This document shows positions 14,941 through 22,021 of a DNA stretch of 38,445 nt, piece by piece. Within the stretch, counting starts at the first letter, position 1; the number at the start of each line of letters is the position of its first letter. The DNA is taken from contig CAMCUM010000022.1 of the NCBI GenBank assembly GCA_945878975.1, positions 1 to 38,445 on the forward strand. The letters run 5' to 3'. A model generated the notes under the pieces. That model saw only the letters and a program-made list of their open reading frames with translations, ran no database searches and had not been told where the DNA came from. The DNA is from Legionella genomosp. 1. GTDB taxonomy: Bacteria > Pseudomonadota > Gammaproteobacteria > Legionellales > Legionellaceae. Position numbers and translations under genes: made by a program.

Positions 14941-17145
14941 ATGGATGTTGCAAGAGATATATTTGAAAAGAATATAGGCGTTGTTCAACAGATAAGACGC
15001 GTCGAATCATCATACAAAGAACTGTATCTAATTGAAACCAATGATTCCAAATGGTATTTTTTGGAATTGCTTATATCGGAACCGCCTCAAAACTTGGATA
15101 TACAACAAACTCTATATAATGAGTTGAGTTCTTCTTGCGTCTATATACCTCAAAGAAAAATAAAAAGTTACAGCAACCTACTAGACTACACGATAGTAGA
15201 ATTCTCAAAACCAAGTACTCTATTGCAGCAGCTAGATAGGATTAAATTACCTGATAGAGCTGCTATTGCTGACTCTTTAATACATTTTTTAGAATGTTGC
15301 CAAACTATTAAATTTGAGGGGTATGGGGAAATAAAAGCATGCAGAAAAGGCTATCATATGGTATGGCCAGATTTTTTAATTTCCAGTCTAAACAACCTGT
15401 TATTACGTATTGAGAAGTTGGACTCTTCTTTTCAAAATGATTTGCTTGGTTATCATCACTCGCTGAACGATTTACTCATAAACAATATTGCCTTATTTCA
15501 AATGGAACAATCCTGTTTGATATTTGAAGAGCTGAACGTTAAGAATGTTTTTTTGAATGAAACCAATGTCCTCAGGTTTATTAATACAAATAAATTTATT
15601 GCTGGTGATGTATATTTTACGTTTGGCGAGCTAATGGCTCAAACATATGGAACATGGTTATGTCGTTACTTGTTTCAGCAATGGGAAAAAATGACGTCCA
15701 ACGATGTTTTTAAAGTCAGGTTTTATGCGTTTTTCTTTAGTTTGAAAGCATTTTTATCAAAGATCGAATCAGAGGCACAAACTACACATCTTAATGAAAT
15801 CGCTCTCTCTTTTGTTCCAAAGTTGGATTTATACCAACAACTCTTGAGAGGAGATAAGCAAGCATTTTCGTTTACAGATTTATTTAAATGTCCTCTTCTC
15901 GCTAACGAGGACTTTGGTATGAAAAAAAATCCTTTTGTTACAGAGCGTACAATTGACTCGCAAAAAACACTGGAACGGATTTTGCCTATTATAGGAAAAG
16001 CAGGTATAACACGTTTTCCAGAGATTACTGAGCTCGATACGACAGGCATATTGGCTTTTCAGAGTGTGCGACCAGAAGCTGAAATTGATGAAGAAACATT
16101 TACTGTATTTTCAGGAAGAGGTGCCACCAAAGAAGATTGCATGGTTTCTGCACTTGCAGAGGCCATTGAACGATTTTGTGCCGAGAAAAAAAATTTTTCT
16201 AGCGACCAAATACTAGTTGCCAGCTATAATGATGTCAAAAAAAATCATCTTGTAGTCCATCCGTTTGAGTTTAATGCACCAAAGTCGATCAATTTTTTGC
16301 AAGAAGAAATATTAGAATGGGTGCCCTCTATTAATTTGATTGATGGAAAAACATATTACGTAACAGCAAATACGGTTTTCTATCCATATTTTCCAGATTC
16401 AGGGCGTAGTTTATTTCGTTATTTCACTACTGGACTAGCAGCTGGAAACTCTTATATCGAAGCAATTTCTCATGCTTTGCTTGAGGTTATCGAGCGGGAT
16501 GCTTCAGCTATAAATTTACTTAAATCAGCGAAGAACCCATCGGTTGATGTTAAATCGATAGCATGTGCAGAAGCTTTAAAAATCATTGAACAATTAAAAA
16601 AAGCTAATTTAAACGTTGTAATCAGAGATATATCAACACCTGATATAAAGGTGCCTGTTTTTTCGGTGATATGCGAAGAACTTGACCTTTACGATCCATT
16701 GTATGTCAGCGGAGGATATGGTGCGCATTTAAATAAAGACATTGCCTTAATAGGTGCTCTTAATGAGGCTGCATTATCTAGAGTGTCAACAATTAGTGGT
16801 GCACGTGAAGATATTAAAAAATTTGAAAAGAAACGCGAAACCCCTTATTCAGAATACAAAGAAAAGTATAAAAATTGGTTTGATATTTCAAGCAAAATTG
16901 ATTATCAAAGCATAGAAAGTTTTAGCTACCCAACTGTAGTAGATGACGTTACAGCGTTATGCAATAAGCTGTTACAAGCCGGCTTCAATAAAATTCTGGT
17001 TGTTGATCTGACTGTTAAAGATCTAATTTTGCCAGTTGTAAAAGTACTAGTGCCTGGAGTGGAGCGATACTCATTTAATATGAAATGTATTGGTAATAGA
17101 GGTAAAGAAGCGAGAAAAATGTTTTCTAATGTGGTTTTAGGCTAA
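14941..17145 (+). CDS. ycaO: YcaO cyclodehydratase/thioamide synthetase with N-terminal pseudokinase-like domain
   Basis: A 734-residue fusion. Residues ~330-734 form a YcaO domain, which phosphorylates a backbone amide with ATP so that a thiol or sulfide can attack. ATP/Mg motifs are visible: SGRGATKEDCMVSALAEAIERF (about 390-412) and GLAAGNSYIEAISHALLEVIERDA (about 499-522). The C-terminus lacks the PxPxP tail of azoline-forming YcaOs and no E1-like/ocin-ThiF partner is present, while tfuA is nearby, so thioamide formation is favoured. Residues 1-310 resemble the C-lobe and linker of the APH-type kinase at 10057 (shared FGEL, YxT, FYAF). Its catalytic positions are changed, however (Asp to Glu197, metal Asp to Asn215, no ATP Lys). 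It may thus be a binding scaffold. The likely precursor gene follows after 47 nt. Confidence 0.85.
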   Translation: MDVARDIFEKNIGVVQQIRRVESSYKELYLIETNDSKWYFLELLISEPPQNLDIQQTLYNELSSSCVYIPQRKIKSYSNLLDYTIVEFSKPSTLLQQLDRIKLPDRAAIADSLIHFLECCQTIKFEGYGEIKACRKGYHMVWPDFLISSLNNLLLRIEKLDSSFQNDLLGYHHSLNDLLINNIALFQMEQSCLIFEELNVKNVFLNETNVLRFINTNKFIAGDVYFTFGELMAQTYGTWLCRYLFQQWEKMTSNDVFKVRFYAFFFSLKAFLSKIESEAQTTHLNEIALSFVPKLDLYQQLLRGDKQAFSFTDLFKCPLLANEDFGMKKNPFVTERTIDSQKTLERILPIIGKAGITRFPEITELDTTGILAFQSVRPEAEIDEETFTVFSGRGATKEDCMVSALAEAIERFCAEKKNFSSDQILVASYNDVKKNHLVVHPFEFNAPKSINFLQEEILEWVPSINLIDGKTYYVTANTVFYPYFPDSGRSLFRYFTTGLAAGNSYIEAISHALLEVIERDASAINLLKSAKNPSVDVKSIACAEALKIIEQLKKANLNVVIRDISTPDIKVPVFSVICEELDLYDPLYVSGGYGAHLNKDIALIGALNEAALSRVSTISGAREDIKKFEKKRETPYSEYKEKYKNWFDISSKIDYQSIESFSYPTVVDDVTALCNKLLQAGFNKILVVDLTVKDLILPVVKVLVPGVERYSFNMKCIGNRGKEARKMFSNVVLG

Positions 17146-17192
17146 TACAGCCGTCTGATAGATGTAACAAATGAATAAAGAAAGGAGATACA

Positions 17193-17333
17193 GTGACCCA
17201 AATTATACAGAATGATGAAAATCGCGATGAAACTGATACTACTCAGTATATCGACAATATAGTCGAAAGTGAAAATGAGATCGATGACTTGGAAATAAAT
17301 CCTGGGCCAGAAACGGCGCTATTTTTTATTTAA
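17193..17333 (+). CDS. Putative RiPP precursor peptide, 46 residues
   Basis: A small gene between ycaO and the AsnRS-like gene with the best ribosome-binding site of the region: AAAGGAG five bases before a GTG start. The peptide has a strongly acidic, hydrophilic first part (residues 1-34, rich in D, E, N, T) that suits a leader, including the amphipathic QYIDNIVESENEIDDLE. It ends in the short tail INPGPETALFFI. The tail is the likely core, with Thr41 and amide bonds around ALFFI available for modification. Residues 32-39 (DLEINPGP) match the DxExNPGP pattern of viral 2A peptides, and this point also marks the change from leader to hydrophobic tail. Precursor status is inferred from position, size, composition and ribosome-binding site. 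The cleavage site is not known. Confidence 0.75.
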   Translation: MTQIIQNDENRDETDTTQYIDNIVESENEIDDLEINPGPETALFFI

Positions 17334-17444
17334 AAACTCAATAAAGTTTAAGATTAGTTGATAGTTTGGGATTTTTTGTTTTATTCCGTACATCACAAAA
17401 CTCATATTACATGAATGGATATTTATAAATACAAGGGGTAATGG

Positions 17445-18515
17445 ATGAGCATATTAGATATTGAGCAAGTACAACAAAAAAATACAAACTCTGATTTTTG
17501 TGTGGCTAAATTAAGTCCGCCCACTTCATGGACAGATCCCTCAACCCATTATTTGAACACTTTCGATAACCCATGGTACGGATTGCTCTTTAAATTACAA
17601 GCATCCATAAATTATTATACGTATTTATTTTACCATGAACGTCAAATTCATAGCGGTTCTTTCCCTATTACTACTGGGTCAATATCCAGCCCCATGGGTT
17701 TAGGCAGTGATTCAATCCCTGTGTGTATTGATCTTGCAGGTCAACCCACGTATCTTGCAGATTCGATGCAATTCATGTTGGAATATGCGTTAAGATTTCA
17801 CGAGAAAGGTGTTTTTTATATTATGCCATCCTTCCGCGGTGAAGATGCCGATGCTCGTCATCTTTGCCAATTTTACCATTCTGAAGCAGAAGTAAGTGGT
17901 ACTTTAGATGATGTTATGTCTCTAGTGGAGGATTACATACAATTTTTGTCGAATGCAGTGCTCAATGAGCATGGTGAGTTATTGCATTCACTAGGGTTTG
18001 ATACACAGCATATTGTTGCGGCAATTGAAATGAAGAATTTTCCTCGAATTAGGTTTGATAAAGCATTAGAAGCCCTAGATCACAATCCAATTTTCATTAC
18101 TGAGCATCCTGCTGGATTTAAAATCGTAAATAATCTTGGCGAATTGGAGTTGATTAAAATTTACTCTGGTCCAGTTTGGTTGACTCATCTTCCGCAATTG
18201 GCTGTTCCTTTTTATCAGGCCGATGAGAGTGGCACAGAATATGCTATGTGTGCTGATCTTATTATGGGCATAGGTGAAACAGTTGGTGCTGGAGAGAGGC
18301 ATGCTGATCGAGACTCGGTCTTAAGAGCGTTGGCAAAAAGAAATGTTGATCAAGCTCCATATGAATGGTACCTGAAAATGCGTGAAATTCTGCCTTTAAA
18401 AACGAGTGGTTTTGGCATGGGTATTGAGCGCTATATTTTATGGTTACTTGAGCACAACGACATAAGAGATTGTCAAATAATACCTCGTTTTAATGGAGTG
18501 CAATTTGCTGTTTAG
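17445..18515 (+). CDS. AsnRS/AspRS-type catalytic domain without anticodon domain (AsnA-like)
   Basis: A 356-residue class II synthetase paralogue. It has motif 2 SFRGEDADARHLCQFYHSEAE and motif 3 SGFGMGIERYILWLLEHNDIRDCQIIPRF, both of the Asn/Asp-tRNA synthetase group, with TYLADSMQFMLEYA in place of the usual LxQSPQ segment. The N-terminal OB-fold that reads the anticodon is missing, so it is unlikely to charge tRNA. Known relatives of this build are asparagine synthetase A and the archaeal AsnRS-like asparagine synthetases, which make aspartyl-AMP and capture ammonia. Here it could make asparagine or transfer an activated Asp/Asn to the peptide. It follows the precursor gene; AAGGGG precedes the ATG by about 6 nt. 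Confidence 0.8.
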   Translation: MSILDIEQVQQKNTNSDFCVAKLSPPTSWTDPSTHYLNTFDNPWYGLLFKLQASINYYTYLFYHERQIHSGSFPITTGSISSPMGLGSDSIPVCIDLAGQPTYLADSMQFMLEYALRFHEKGVFYIMPSFRGEDADARHLCQFYHSEAEVSGTLDDVMSLVEDYIQFLSNAVLNEHGELLHSLGFDTQHIVAAIEMKNFPRIRFDKALEALDHNPIFITEHPAGFKIVNNLGELELIKIYSGPVWLTHLPQLAVPFYQADESGTEYAMCADLIMGIGETVGAGERHADRDSVLRALAKRNVDQAPYEWYLKMREILPLKTSGFGMGIERYILWLLEHNDIRDCQIIPRFNGVQFAV

Positions 18516-18587
18516 AAAGAATAGTTTTTAAGCATGAAATTTGCAAGTTTAAAGAATTAATTATAATAGAAATTTGGAGAAGGCACT

Positions 18588-19277
18588 TTGAGAATACTAC
18601 CTTTACTTGGTTTATTTAATTACTCTCTTTGTAGAGGGTATAGTCATTTAATGATGCGGCCTGCTGATATATCTATACCGATTTTATCACAAAGAGATAC
18701 TATTTTACGCGAATTAAAAACTGAGGATGCTCCTTCTTTTTATAGTCTAATTGATAAAAATCGTGACTTTCTTCGAGAGTGGCTGTTTTGGGTTGATCTG
18801 ACAAACGCAGAAAAGGATAGTTTTGATTTTATTGTTAATTCTAGGCAGCAACGACGAGAAGGTAATGCACTGGTTTTAGGACTCTTTCATGAAGGAAAAG
18901 TATCTGGAACTGTTTCATTAGTTTCTATTGATCACACCAAAAGCACTGCGGAGTTAGGATACTGGATTGCTCCGAGCTTTCAAGGAAGAGGTTTGGTTAC
19001 CAGCTCTTGTTTGGCATTAATGGGATATGGTTTCGATACTTTAGGTCTTAATGAAATTTATGCTAGAGCTGTGACAAAAAATGCTAAAAGTGTCAACGTG
19101 TTTAGTCGAATTGGGCTACTGAGCCAAGCTCAAGATAAAGAGCAGCAATATTACAAAGGAACAAATATTGAGTTCGATATGACTAAAGGTATTATGACAA
19201 AAGAGAATTGGCTAAAGTTAAGAGACTCAGACCAAGCAGCGTTATTAGATAGCTCTAAAAAATGCAAAACTTACTAA
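18588..19277 (+). CDS. Second RimJ/RimL-type GNAT acetyltransferase
   Basis: A 229-residue paralogue of the acetyltransferase encoded at 11100-11801. They share LREWLFWVDLT, AELGYWIAPSFQGRGLVTSSC (acetyl-CoA loop) and the NVFSRIGL end of the GNAT core. RimL-type enzymes acetylate N-terminal amino groups. In microcin C producers the equivalent domain inactivates the processed toxin. Two related copies on opposite sides of the cluster suggest either separate immunity and tailoring roles or duplication. TTG 18588 is preceded by GGAGAAGG. It adds about 21 hydrophobic residues before ATG 18651, which matches the start of the paralogue better. The later start is thus an alternative. Confidence 0.85.
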   Translation: MRILPLLGLFNYSLCRGYSHLMMRPADISIPILSQRDTILRELKTEDAPSFYSLIDKNRDFLREWLFWVDLTNAEKDSFDFIVNSRQQRREGNALVLGLFHEGKVSGTVSLVSIDHTKSTAELGYWIAPSFQGRGLVTSSCLALMGYGFDTLGLNEIYARAVTKNAKSVNVFSRIGLLSQAQDKEQQYYKGTNIEFDMTKGIMTKENWLKLRDSDQAALLDSSKKCKTY

Positions 19278-19293
19278 GTAGCCGAGAAAATAG

Positions 19294-20472
19294 ATGAATT
19301 CTAAAATGGCTAATGTTTTTGAAAATAATGAGCTTCGAAGATATTCAAGGCAATTAGTTCTTCCTGAATTCAATATAAATGGCCAAAAAAAACTAAAACA
19401 ATCATCAGTTCTAGTTGTTGGCGCCGGTGGTTTAGGTTCTCCTACTTTACTATATCTTGTTGCGGCAGGGGTCGGTACAATCGGGATTGTGGACTCAGAC
19501 ATTGTTGATTTGAGTAATTTACAACGACAAGTTATTTATAATGTTGCTGATGTGGGACAAAAAAAGGCATTTGTCGCAGCTAAAAAACTAAAAAGTTTTA
19601 ATCCTTTTGTCAATTGTATTTCGTATGATACTTTCTTAACCAATGATAATGCGTTAGATATTATTAAAGAATATGACTTGATTATCGATGGAACTGATAA
19701 TTTTTCCGCTAGGTACTTAATTAATGATGCATGCGTATTACTGGGTAAACCTTTTATTTACGGTTCTATTTATCAATTTGAAGGCCAAGTATCGGTATTC
19801 AATTACAAAACTAAAAAAATCCCAAAACCGCCATGTTATAGATGTCTATATACCAATCCTCCACCGCCAAATCTAGTACCCAATTGTAGTGAAGGTGGCG
19901 TGTTAGGTGTGTTGCCAGGAATAATTGGTAGCATGCAGGCTAATGAGGCTATAAAGGTATTAGCTGAAATAGGCGAGCCCTTGGTTGGTCGCTTATTTAT
20001 ATTTGATGCGCTCACCTTTACTAACCAAATTATTGAATATGAAAATAACAGAAGCTGTGCTTTATGTGGCGATATGCCCACTATTAAAGAGTTACAAGAT
20101 TATAACTTTTTTTGTATGATGAATGACTCAAAGATGGATGCATCAAAAGAAGTTACGGTAAAAACATTAAAAAAGAAGCTGGATGATGGGATTGATTTCC
20201 AACTTATTGATGTAAGAGAACCGTTTGAAATCGAGTTGGTATCGATAGGTGGAGAATTGATTTCATTTGGGGTTGTTGAGAATGATCTTGATTCTGTAAT
20301 TAGCAAGATTAGGGTCAATAAGGATGTTATTTTTTACTGTAGAGATGGGAAAAGAAGTAAAGCCATGATATCAATGCTTGAAAAGCAGTATGGTCTTTCT
20401 AATTTGTATAATCTTCGAGGCGGCATCCAAGAATGGATTCTCAAGATCGATCCCTCTCTTCCATATTATTGA
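19294..20472 (+). CDS. ThiF/MoeB-type E1 enzyme fused to rhodanese
   Basis: A 392-residue sulfur-carrier activating enzyme (MoeZ/Uba4 layout). The N-terminal E1 domain opens with ELRRYSRQLVLPEF and the nucleotide loop VVGAGGLGSP (about 42-50). It has the VDLSNLQRQ and DGTDNFSARY signatures and two CxxC zinc pairs (CYRC, CALC). The C-terminal rhodanese domain (about 290-392) has the persulfide Cys349 in FYCRDGKRS. The E1 part adenylates the C-terminal Gly of a ThiS/MoaD carrier; the rhodanese Cys, loaded by a cysteine desulfurase, supplies sulfur to give a thiocarboxylate. The carrier and desulfurase genes follow directly. Fusion with rhodanese separates it from MccB, the E1-like enzyme of microcin C clusters. 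No thiamine or molybdopterin genes are near, so a dedicated role is likely. Confidence 0.92.
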   Translation: MNSKMANVFENNELRRYSRQLVLPEFNINGQKKLKQSSVLVVGAGGLGSPTLLYLVAAGVGTIGIVDSDIVDLSNLQRQVIYNVADVGQKKAFVAAKKLKSFNPFVNCISYDTFLTNDNALDIIKEYDLIIDGTDNFSARYLINDACVLLGKPFIYGSIYQFEGQVSVFNYKTKKIPKPPCYRCLYTNPPPPNLVPNCSEGGVLGVLPGIIGSMQANEAIKVLAEIGEPLVGRLFIFDALTFTNQIIEYENNRSCALCGDMPTIKELQDYNFFCMMNDSKMDASKEVTVKTLKKKLDDGIDFQLIDVREPFEIELVSIGGELISFGVVENDLDSVISKIRVNKDVIFYCRDGKRSKAMISMLEKQYGLSNLYNLRGGIQEWILKIDPSLPYY

Positions 20473-20496
20473 CCTATTGAATGAAGAGGTTTACAT

Positions 20497-20772
20497 ATGA
20501 TTACACTAACACTGCCTATGTCATTGAAAAAATATACTGATAATATAAATGTACTGGAGATGGAGCACGTTGAGGATTTTGAAGCATTATTATGTGTTTT
20601 GGTAGAGAAGCATCCGCTACTTAAAACTAAAATTTTCTCCCATTCTGGCCAACTTCATAATTTTATCAATGTGTTTATCGATGGGAAAAATATTCGGCAT
20701 TTAAGCGGGGAAAAGACAAAGCTTGACCAGAGCAGTACTGTAACTTTAGTAGCTGCTATTGCTGGAGGATGA
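20497..20772 (+). CDS. ThiS/MoaD-type sulfur-carrier protein
   Basis: A 91-residue beta-grasp protein ending in AIAGG, the Gly-Gly tail that is adenylated and turned into a thiocarboxylate. The internal VFIDGKNIRHLSGEKTKL and the final TVTLVAAIAGG are family signatures (VNxxxxxxL.GxxTxLxDGDxVxIxPPVAGG). GAAGAGG lies about 9 nt upstream of the ATG. It is encoded 24 nt after its presumed activating enzyme, and TfuA/YcaO are the likely users of the carried sulfur. It is nearer in length to MoaD/CysO than to ThiS. Which of these it descends from cannot be told by eye. Confidence 0.88.
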   Translation: MITLTLPMSLKKYTDNINVLEMEHVEDFEALLCVLVEKHPLLKTKIFSHSGQLHNFINVFIDGKNIRHLSGEKTKLDQSSTVTLVAAIAGG

Positions 20773-20826
20773 GCTGTGCTGTTTTTGGTATTTTTTGGCA
20801 TGTTGTTATGGACAGAATAAACCTGA

Positions 20827-22014
20827 TTGAAACTAATTTATATGGATGAATCCATGCTTCAGAATGAATTTCCTATTTATCTTGATTATGCATCAACAAC
20901 AATGGTTGATCCACTTGTTGTGGAGATTATGATTGAACATATCAAATTGATGGAATTTCATGGAAACGCTTCATCAGCGCATCATATGTTTGGACGCGTA
21001 GCTCGCACAGCGATTGAAGAAGCCCGTAGTAATGTCGCTGAATTAATCAATGCCGAATCAGAAGAAATTATCTGGACGTCTGGCGCTACCGAGTCAATCA
21101 ATTTGGCGTTAAAAGGAGCGGCTCATTACTATAAACGAATTGGCAACCATATTATTACTGTTGAGACGGAGCATAAGGCTGTATTAGAGGTCTGCAAAAA
21201 GTTATCGACGGAAGGATTTAATGTTACTTATTTAACTGTTGATAGAGACGGACGTATTGATGAGCAAATGTTAAAGTCTGCTATTCGTCCTGAAACAATA
21301 TTAATATCTGTTATGCACGTAAATAATGAAACAGGAGTGATTCAAGATATCGAAAGAATTGCAGAAATAGCTCGTAGCCACAATGTATTGTTTCATGTTG
21401 ATGCTGCACAAAGCTTAGGAAAAATACCAATAAACGTGAAAGAATCAAAAATTGATCTTATTTCTCTTTGCGCTCACAAGATATACGGACCAAAGGGAAT
21501 AGGGGCTCTTTTTGTTAAATCAAATCCTGCCATTTTGCTAGAAACAGAAATGCACGGGGGAGGTCAGGAAAACGGCTTGCGTTCAGGCACGCTTGCAACA
21601 CATCAAATTGTTGGAATGGGCAGGGCTTTTAAGCTAGCGAAAGAACAACTTGATTATGATAGACAACATGCTGTTTCCATCAAAAAAATTATTTTAAATG
21701 AGTTGTCAAAAATAGAAGGCCTGTCGATAAATACACCGCAACTAAATTCAATACCAAATATACTTAATTTAAGCATTGATAGCATAAAAAACATTATATT
21801 ATTATCTCGATTGAAAAATGTTGCTATTTCCTCGGGGTCAGCTTGTTCTTCAAGTTCAATCCAAAGTGGATCGCATGTTTTAAAAGCGATGGGATTGAGT
21901 GATGAAAGAATTAATAATTCCATTCGAATTTCTTGGGGTAGGTTTACAACAATTGATGATATAAAATTGGGGTGTGATGCACTAAAAGTTGCGATTAAAT
22001 CTATAAGGAATTAG
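20827..22014 (+). CDS. Cysteine desulfurase (NifS/IscS type)
   Basis: A PLP enzyme of about 390 residues that takes sulfur from cysteine as a protein persulfide. Visible are the N-terminal YLDYASTTMVDP, TSGATESINLALKG, the His before ETEHKAVLE, VDAAQSLGKIP, the Schiff-base Lys218 in SLCAHKIYGPKG and the active Cys340 in SSGSACSSSS on a mobile loop. This is the IscS/NifS (group I) pattern. It is likely to load the rhodanese domain of the E1 enzyme encoded just upstream. No iron-sulfur assembly genes are near, so it appears dedicated to this pathway. The start is uncertain: TTG 20827 or ATG 20842, neither with a clear ribosome-binding site. Numbering here is from TTG. Confidence 0.93.
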   Translation: MKLIYMDESMLQNEFPIYLDYASTTMVDPLVVEIMIEHIKLMEFHGNASSAHHMFGRVARTAIEEARSNVAELINAESEEIIWTSGATESINLALKGAAHYYKRIGNHIITVETEHKAVLEVCKKLSTEGFNVTYLTVDRDGRIDEQMLKSAIRPETILISVMHVNNETGVIQDIERIAEIARSHNVLFHVDAAQSLGKIPINVKESKIDLISLCAHKIYGPKGIGALFVKSNPAILLETEMHGGGQENGLRSGTLATHQIVGMGRAFKLAKEQLDYDRQHAVSIKKIILNELSKIEGLSINTPQLNSIPNILNLSIDSIKNIILLSRLKNVAISSGSACSSSSIQSGSHVLKAMGLSDERINNSIRISWGRFTTIDDIKLGCDALKVAIKSIRN

Positions 22015-22021
22015 TTGCATT

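Noticed and set aside
17334-17444. A terminator after the precursor gene (AAACT/AGTTT stem)
   Set aside because: Only 5 bp, AT-rich, with no U-tract directly after it; read-through into the next gene is expected.
8040-18515. Lanthipeptide-type synthesis
   Set aside because: No LanB, LanC, LanM or HopA1-like gene was seen; only a kinase that could take part in dehydration.
19294-20472. The E1 enzyme as a direct MccB (peptide-adenylating) homologue
   Set aside because: The CxxC pairs, C-terminal rhodanese domain and adjacent ThiS gene place it with MoeZ/Uba4-type carrier activation.
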